From contig JAURGS010000072.1 in the NCBI GenBank assembly GCA_030833685.1, positions 1-10,220 of the forward strand: a stretch of 10,220 nucleotides of DNA. Direction: 5' to 3'. Origin of the DNA: Rhodoferax sp. (lineage in GTDB: Bacteria > Pseudomonadota > Gammaproteobacteria > Burkholderiales > Burkholderiaceae_C). The position numbers and the translations under genes were made by a program. A model generated the notes under the pieces. The model was given only the letters and a program-made list of their open reading frames with translations, had not been told where the DNA came from and did not search any database. Every line of letters begins with the position of its first letter. Position 1 is the stretch's first letter. Shown here piece by piece: positions 6,070 to 10,220 of the stretch.

Positions 6070-7662
6070 ATGACCACCTCTACTGACGCCAGCGCCGTTG
6101 CAGCGCCCGGGGACCGCTTCAACTTTGCCGAGCACCTACTCCAGGTCAACAGCGAGCGACCAGACAAAGCAGCGTTTGTGGACGATCTGGGCACGCTGAG
6201 CTACCAGCAGCTCGACGAACGTATCCGACGCATGGCCGCTGCGCTGCGCGACGCTGGCGTCAAACGCGAGGAACGCGTCCTGCTGCTGATGCAGGATTGC
6301 AATGATTGGCCGGTGGGTTTTCTGGGCGCCATGCACGCTGGCATCGTGCCGGTGGCCGTGAACACCTTGCTCACCGCAGATGATTACGCCTACATGCTGG
6401 AGCACTCGCGTGCGCAAGCGGTTCTGGTCTCGGGCGCCTTGCTGCCCACGCTGAGCTTGGCACTCACGAAATCGGACCATGAAGTTCACACGGTTGTGGT
6501 GTCGCGGCCGGTAGCACCGCTTCATGCCACGCAGACCGATTTCGAAACATTTCTCGCCGGTCAAGCCCCGAGCACCGAAGCGGCTGCTACCCTGGCTGAT
6601 GACCCTGGCTTTTGGCTTTACTCGTCAGGTTCAACTGGACGGCCCAAGGGCACCGTCCATTCACACGCCAATCCTTACTGGACAGCTGAGCTCTACGGCA
6701 AAGCAGTCTTGCGACTGCGCGAAAGTGACGTCTGCTTTTCAGCGGCAAAACTGTTTTTCGCTTACGGCCTGGGCAACGGCCTGACCTTCCCAATGAGCGT
6801 GGGCGCGACCACCTTGCTGATGGGCGAGCGCCCCACACCCGACGCCGTGTTCAAGCGCTGGCTCGGTGGCGTTGGCGGCGTCATGCCCACCGTTTTTTAC
6901 GGTGCACCCACCGGCTTTGCTGGCATGCTGGCCAACCCCGCCCTGCCCAAGCGCGAGGCCGTTAGCCTGCGCCTGGTCTCTTCTGCCGGCGAAGCCCTGC
7001 CGTCCGATTTAGGCGAGCGCTTCAAGGCGCACTTTGGCGTGGACATTGTGGACGGCATCGGATCGACTGAAATGCTGCACATTTACCTGAGCAACCGGCC
7101 CGAGGCTGTTCGTTATGGCACCACGGGGTGGCCAGTGCCGGGCTACGAGATCAAGCTCGTGGGCGAAGACGGCCAGAGCGTGCCCGATGGCGAGCCTGGT
7201 GACCTCTATATCCAGGGGCCGTCGGCGGCCATGATGTACTGGGGCAACCGCGTCAAATCACGCGAAACCTTTCAGGGTGGCTGGACCAAGAGCGGCGACA
7301 AGTACGTGCGCAACGCTGATGGCACCTACACCTACAGCGGCCGCAGCGATGACATGCTCAAGGTCAGCGGTATTTACGTCTCACCCTTCGAGGTTGAGGC
7401 TACGCTGGTGCAACACCCCGCGGTGCTGGAAGCCGCGGTAATTGGCAAAGAGGACGCTGATGGCCTGACCAAGACCAAGGCGTTTGTGGTGCTCAAGCCC
7501 GGCCAGAGTACGGATGAGGCTGCGCTCAAGACTTTTGTCAAAGACCGCCTCGCCCCCCACAAATACCCACGCTTCATCGAGTTTGTGACCGACCTGCCTA
7601 AAACAGCGACTGGCAAGATCCAGCGCTTTCGCCTGCGTGAGCAGGAAGCCAACAAAGCGTGA
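6070..7662 (+). CDS. bclA: Benzoate-CoA ligase
   Basis: This enzyme activates benzoate with ATP and CoA to benzoyl-CoA, which is both the first intermediate of the box pathway and the expected inducer of BoxR. The 530-residue protein is an adenylate-forming enzyme of the benzoate-CoA ligase branch. It shows the P-loop YSSGSTGRPKG (184-194), AKLFFAYGLGNGLTFP (226-241, a stretch typical of benzoate ligases), GIGSTEMLH (329-337), SGDKYVR (408-414), YSGRSDDMLKVSG (422-434) and the adenylation lysine Lys516 in KTATGKIQR. The ATG at 6070 has an excellent AGGAGA (6058-6063) six bases upstream. It follows boxD after 27 bases and overlaps the next gene by four. A related substrate such as 4-hydroxybenzoate or 2-aminobenzoate cannot be excluded from sequence, but the neighbours favour benzoate. 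Confidence 0.94.
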   Translation: MTTSTDASAVAAPGDRFNFAEHLLQVNSERPDKAAFVDDLGTLSYQQLDERIRRMAAALRDAGVKREERVLLLMQDCNDWPVGFLGAMHAGIVPVAVNTLLTADDYAYMLEHSRAQAVLVSGALLPTLSLALTKSDHEVHTVVVSRPVAPLHATQTDFETFLAGQAPSTEAAATLADDPGFWLYSSGSTGRPKGTVHSHANPYWTAELYGKAVLRLRESDVCFSAAKLFFAYGLGNGLTFPMSVGATTLLMGERPTPDAVFKRWLGGVGGVMPTVFYGAPTGFAGMLANPALPKREAVSLRLVSSAGEALPSDLGERFKAHFGVDIVDGIGSTEMLHIYLSNRPEAVRYGTTGWPVPGYEIKLVGEDGQSVPDGEPGDLYIQGPSAAMMYWGNRVKSRETFQGGWTKSGDKYVRNADGTYTYSGRSDDMLKVSGIYVSPFEVEATLVQHPAVLEAAVIGKEDADGLTKTKAFVVLKPGQSTDEAALKTFVKDRLAPHKYPRFIEFVTDLPKTATGKIQRFRLREQEANKA

Positions 7663-8483
7663 GCGCCAGCCAGAGACGGGTCCCCATTACCTGGCGAGGT
7701 CGCGCCGTCGACATCGAGATTCAATGGGTTGGCAGCGCAGAGCGTCGAGCACCCTTGCTGGTGTTTTTGCACGAAGGGCTGGGCTCGGTGTCCATGTGGC
7801 GCGATTTCCCTCAGCGCTTGTGTCAGGCCGTGGGTGCACGCGGGCTGGTTTACTCCCGTCCGGGCTACGGCCAATCCACACCACGCGCAATTGATGAGGC
7901 CTGGGCGCCAGACTTCATGCACCAGCAGGCCCGCGAGGTGCTGCCCGCGCTACTGCAGGCTTTGGCTATTGACCCCAAGGCCCAGGCGCTGTGGCTGTTC
8001 GGGCACAGCGATGGCGGATCCATCGCCCTGCTGTACGCAGCCCACCCTGCAAATCATCTGGCGGGCCTCATCGTTTTGGCGCCGCATATTTTTGTGGAGG
8101 CGGTATGCATCACCAGCATCGAAAAAGCGCGTCAGGCCTATCTTCACAGCGATTTGCCCCAAAAACTTGCGCGCCATCATCAAGACCCAGACTCCGCGTT
8201 TTTGGGCTGGAATCAAATCTGGCTTCACCCCGACTTTCGCAACTGGCGCATCGATGCTGAGCTCACCACCATTGACTGTCCGGTGCTGGCCGTGCAAGGA
8301 CAGGATGACGAATACGGCACACTCGAGCAAATCCGAGGCATCGCCCGGGTTTGCCCACAGACGGCGTTGCTGGAGTTGCCCGATTGCGGTCATTCGCCGC
8401 ACCGCGATCAGGCCGATCGTCTGATTCAGGCCGTCCAAGCCTTTTTAAAAAACCCCAGGGCAGCAGCACAAAAACTGAACTGA
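7659..8483 (+). CDS. Alpha/beta hydrolase of the benzoate cluster
   Basis: This is a 274-residue soluble alpha/beta-hydrolase. It has an oxyanion-hole motif HEGLG (38-42), a nucleophile elbow GHSDGG with Ser117, an acid at Asp216 or Asp217 in GQDDEYG, and the catalytic His245 in DCGHSPH, so the triad looks complete. The start is a GTG at 7659 whose bases overlap the ligase TGA (GTGA, 4 bases). AGGAAG lies 10 bases upstream, indicating translational coupling to the ligase. Its substrate is not established. Box clusters often carry such a hydrolase, sometimes annotated as a lactonase; it could hydrolyse a lactone by-product or a stalled CoA thioester. It is the last gene of the plus-strand operon. 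Confidence 0.88.
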   Translation: MSASQRRVPITWRGRAVDIEIQWVGSAERRAPLLVFLHEGLGSVSMWRDFPQRLCQAVGARGLVYSRPGYGQSTPRAIDEAWAPDFMHQQAREVLPALLQALAIDPKAQALWLFGHSDGGSIALLYAAHPANHLAGLIVLAPHIFVEAVCITSIEKARQAYLHSDLPQKLARHHQDPDSAFLGWNQIWLHPDFRNWRIDAELTTIDCPVLAVQGQDDEYGTLEQIRGIARVCPQTALLELPDCGHSPHRDQADRLIQAVQAFLKNPRAAAQKLN

Positions 8484-8509
8484 CTCGCACCGAGCACTGC
8501 GACGACCCT

Positions 8510-8531
8510 ACAGGCGGCTCCGAAGGCCTGT
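8510..8531. terminator. Possible hairpin between convergent operons
   Basis: ACAGGC (8510-8515) and GCCTGT (8526-8531) form a 6-bp stem with a 10-base loop in the 51-base gap between the converging hydrolase and dadA-like stop codons. There is no T-tract on either side, so it is at best a weak bidirectional termination or transcript-end structure. Confidence 0.3.
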
Positions 8532-8534
8532 GAA

Positions 8535-9758
8535 TCACGCCATCGTATCGGCCACTACCTCTGCAACGGTTTGCGCCGTCACAGCCGACAGGGTCCAGCC
8601 CAGATGGCCGTGGCCAGTGTTGTAGAACACGCAGGGTGCGCGACCGCGCCCCACCCGCGGCATCATGTCAGGCAGCATGGGTCGCAAACCAGCCCATGGC
8701 ACGACGCTGCGGGTGTTGACGCCAGGGAAACATTGCGCCACCCAATCCACCAGCGGCTTGATGCGATCAGCGCGGATATCGCGGTTGTAGCCGTTGAACT
8801 CCGCCGTGCCAGCCACCCGAAAACGCTCCAGCCCCAAACGGCTGGTCACCAGCTTGGTTTCATCGTCCAAAAGACTCACCACAGGCGCTGCTGCCTGACT
8901 ACGCGCATCGGGCAGGTTGACAGTGATTGAATAACCTTTGACCGGGTACACGTTGACGCGATCACCCAGTTGGGATGCCAGGTCACGACTGCCCGTACCC
9001 GCACACACCACCACACCGTCAAAGGTGTAGCGCGTGGCCTCCTCGCCATGGTTGGCAATCACAAATACCTGTCGCCCATCAGTAGTCACGGACTGGACAT
9101 CCTGCTCGTACAGACATTGCACGCCCAGGCGATCAATAGCAGCGGCCACGCCGTTGGTGAACTTGTGAATATCACCAGTGGAGTCGCTCTCGGTGAAGTA
9201 GCCGCCGTAGTACTGGCCAGACAAGGCGGGCTCGATCGCACGCATCTCAGCGGGCGTGACGGTACGCCGCTCCAAGCCACCTTGCGCCAGCAGCGCAGAC
9301 ACCCGCCCTGCGTGCTCAAAGCCCGCTTTATTGCGGTAGATATGCAAAATGCCTTCTTTCTTCAGATCGAAATCGATCCCCTCGGTTTGGGCAATTTCAA
9401 ACAAATACTTGCGCGCTGCCAGTGCCATACGCACCGTGGCCACGGTATTGCGCTCATAGTTGGGAATGTTGGCAATGAATTCGGCAAACCAGGAGAATTT
9501 GTGCCAACTGGGCTTGGGGTTGACCAGCAGGGGCGCGTCGCTGCGCAGCATCCACTTCAGGCCTTTGAAAATCGTCGAGCGGTGATTCCAAACCTCCGCA
9601 TTGGACGCTGACAACTGGCCCCCATTGGCAAACGATGTTTCCATCGCTGCATAGCGGTGCTTCTCAAACAGGGTGACGGTAAATCCACGCTTGACCAGCG
9701 CGTAAGCCGTGGTGACGCCAGTGATTCCGCCACCGATAACAGCAATAGTTTGACTCAT
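8535..9758 (-). CDS. dadA: DadA-like FAD-dependent D-amino-acid dehydrogenase / glycine oxidase family
   Basis: The product is a 407-residue FAD-dependent amino-acid oxidoreductase of the DadA/DAO family. Such enzymes oxidise D-amino acids or glycine to the 2-oxo acid and ammonia, usually at the inner face of the membrane. The N-terminal dinucleotide-binding motif is VIGGGITG (7-14), ending its beta-alpha-beta unit with TLFEK. NGGQLS and, near the C-terminus, GLRPMLPD and NTGHGHLGWTL are DadA hallmarks. I chose the ATG at 9758 (MSQTIAVIGGG) rather than the ATG at 9797, which would add 13 residues inside the riboswitch output region. GGAG lies 9 bases upstream of 9758. Control by a glycine riboswitch suggests that glycine is a substrate or product signal, so glycine oxidase activity is a real alternative to D-alanine dehydrogenase. 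The gene symbol reflects family only. Confidence 0.9.
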   Translation of the reverse strand: MSQTIAVIGGGITGVTTAYALVKRGFTVTLFEKHRYAAMETSFANGGQLSASNAEVWNHRSTIFKGLKWMLRSDAPLLVNPKPSWHKFSWFAEFIANIPNYERNTVATVRMALAARKYLFEIAQTEGIDFDLKKEGILHIYRNKAGFEHAGRVSALLAQGGLERRTVTPAEMRAIEPALSGQYYGGYFTESDSTGDIHKFTNGVAAAIDRLGVQCLYEQDVQSVTTDGRQVFVIANHGEEATRYTFDGVVVCAGTGSRDLASQLGDRVNVYPVKGYSITVNLPDARSQAAAPVVSLLDDETKLVTSRLGLERFRVAGTAEFNGYNRDIRADRIKPLVDWVAQCFPGVNTRSVVPWAGLRPMLPDMMPRVGRGRAPCVFYNTGHGHLGWTLSAVTAQTVAEVVADTMA

Positions 9759-9782
9759 GATGAAAGACTCCAAAAACGTCAG

Positions 9783-9813
9783 CAGGTTGGTCAACAACCA
9801 ACACCTGTGGTTG
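9783..9813 (-). promoter_or_regulatory. Expression platform of the glycine riboswitch: two mutually exclusive hairpins
   Basis: Reading on the minus strand after the second aptamer, CAACCA (9813-9808) can pair with TGGTTG (9800-9795) around a 7-base loop. Alternatively CAGG+TTGGT (9807-9804, 9801-9797) can pair with ACCAA+CCTG (9791-9783) around a 5-base loop with a 2-base bulge. The two share bases 9795-9807 and so cannot coexist. A run of five T (9776-9772) and the GGAG of the dadA-like gene follow. Either translation or termination control is possible; the direction of switching is inferred, not shown. Confidence 0.5.
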
Positions 9814-9820
9814 CTACACC

Positions 9821-10029
9821 CCCTCTGTTTTTGGACCTGAGAGATTCACACCACACGCCCTTGGGGCCTACGGCGCTTGCTCCTGCGGTGCGCTTGGTGA
9901 CGAAAGCCCAAACGCTCTTCAGAGATCAAACCTGCGATGCCGGTCCTTTGGCCTGAGAGTTTCCGGGGCGGTTGCTCCTTCGGCGCTGCATCCATGGCCC
10001 CGTGAGGCTCATGCGCAGTCTCTCCCGAC
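9821..10029 (-). ncRNA. Tandem glycine riboswitch (two aptamers)
   Basis: On the minus strand the first aptamer begins GTCGGGAGAGA (10029-10019), has GCGCCGAAGGAGCAA (about 9985-9971) and closes with AAACTCTCAGG and AAAGGACCG (about 9961-9941). After a short linker the second begins GATCTCTGAAGAGCG (9927-9913). It has CGCAGGAGCAAGCGCC in the core and closes with GAATCTCTCAGGTCC and AAACAGAGGG (about 9847-9821). These are the conserved blocks of the glycine riboswitch, in the usual two-aptamer arrangement with cooperative glycine binding. It occupies most of the 311-base non-coding stretch between the M20 gene and the dadA-like gene and would be the leader of the latter. In most bacteria such riboswitches turn on glycine-consuming genes when glycine is abundant. 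Confidence 0.94.
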
Positions 10030-10034
10030 ATCAC

Positions 10035-10060
10035 CTGCGGCCAGCACCTTGCCGCCGCAG
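10035..10060 (-). other. GC-rich stem-loop between the M20 gene and the riboswitch
   Basis: CTGCGGC and GCCGCAG form a perfect 7-bp stem around a 12-base loop, 10 bases after the M20 stop codon. No T-run follows on the minus strand, so it is not a canonical intrinsic terminator. It could protect the 3' end of an upstream transcript. No clear promoter was seen between it and the riboswitch; a weak pair CTGACC-17-TATGTG lies inside the end of the M20 gene. Confidence 0.3.
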
Positions 10061-10069
10061 ACCAAATTG

Positions 10070-10220
10070 TCACATAACTGGCAGAAAACGCTCGGTCAGA
10101 CGCACCCAAAAAGCCGTGCCCACTGCGATATTGTCATCATTAAAGTCATAGGCCGGGTTGTGCACCATGCACGACCCGGCGCTGTCGCCGTCGCCGTTTC
10201 CAATAAACACATAACTGCCA
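10070..10220 (-). CDS. M20-family amidohydrolase, C-terminal end (hippurate-hydrolase-like), cut by window edge
   Basis: Only the last 49 residues and the stop are present, with the rest lying beyond the right edge. The frame reads GSYVFIGNGDGDSAGSCMVH and continues with NPAYDFNDDNIAVGTAFWVR to the end. This matches the C-terminal catalytic segment of M20D peptidases/amidohydrolases (hippurate hydrolase, IAA-amino-acid hydrolase type), where the histidine in the HNPxYDFND motif is a conserved metal-site or catalytic residue. These enzymes hydrolyse N-acyl amino acids. The specific acyl group cannot be told from this fragment. It is on the same strand as, and upstream of, the riboswitch and dadA-like gene, so co-transcription is possible. 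Confidence 0.85.
   Translation of the reverse strand, partial: GSYVFIGNGDGDSAGSCMVHNPAYDFNDDNIAVGTAFWVRLTERFLPVM

Noticed and set aside
5335..6135. Minus-strand open frame (266 codons) opposite boxD
   Set aside because: It overlaps conserved boxD coding sequence and crosses the boxD-ligase gap without any start signal or known motif.
9846..10109. Minus-strand open frame of 87 codons over the riboswitch
   Set aside because: It coincides with the aptamer structures and overlaps the end of the M20 gene in another frame; the RNA explains the sequence better.

Overview
The window is a chromosomal catabolic locus from a moderately GC-rich proteobacterium. It is most likely a betaproteobacterium of the Burkholderiales/Comamonadaceae type. 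That placement is inferred from the protein style, the box-cluster architecture, and a glycine riboswitch next to a DadA-like gene. No tRNA, rRNA, CRISPR or mobile-element sequence was seen.

Positions 1-8483 form a 'box' locus for aerobic benzoate degradation through CoA thioesters. On the minus strand, read right to left, are boxR (benzoyl-CoA-responsive XRE/shikimate-kinase-like regulator), boxC (ring-opening dihydrolase) and boxB (diiron epoxidase subunit, cut by the left window edge; boxA would be expected beyond it). On the plus strand, divergent from boxR, are a DUF4863/4-hydroxylaminobenzoate-lyase-like cupin, boxD (3,4-dehydroadipyl-CoA semialdehyde dehydrogenase), a benzoate-CoA ligase, and an alpha/beta hydrolase whose start overlaps the ligase stop. 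The expected flow is benzoate -> benzoyl-CoA (ligase) -> 2,3-epoxybenzoyl-CoA (BoxAB) -> 3,4-dehydroadipyl-CoA semialdehyde + formate (BoxC) -> 3,4-dehydroadipyl-CoA (BoxD), then beta-oxidation-type steps not encoded here.

Regulation is readable from the DNA. The 115-bp gap between boxR and boxC carries a near-consensus sigma70 promoter reading toward boxC. Two TGCA-N6-TGCA repeats, one over the -10 box and one just downstream of the predicted start site, are the kind of operator expected for BzdR/BoxR. A one-mismatch copy lies at the start of boxR, near the divergent promoter region. A perfect 8-bp inverted repeat sits in the leader of the cupin gene.

Positions 8535-10220 form a second, convergent unit on the minus strand. 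It holds the C-terminal end of an M20 amidohydrolase (hippurate-hydrolase-like), a tandem glycine riboswitch with two mutually exclusive hairpins after it, and a DadA-like FAD amino-acid dehydrogenase/oxidase. Taken together, an untested idea is that the region handles hippurate (benzoylglycine): the amidase would release benzoate for the box pathway and glycine for the riboswitch-controlled oxidase.
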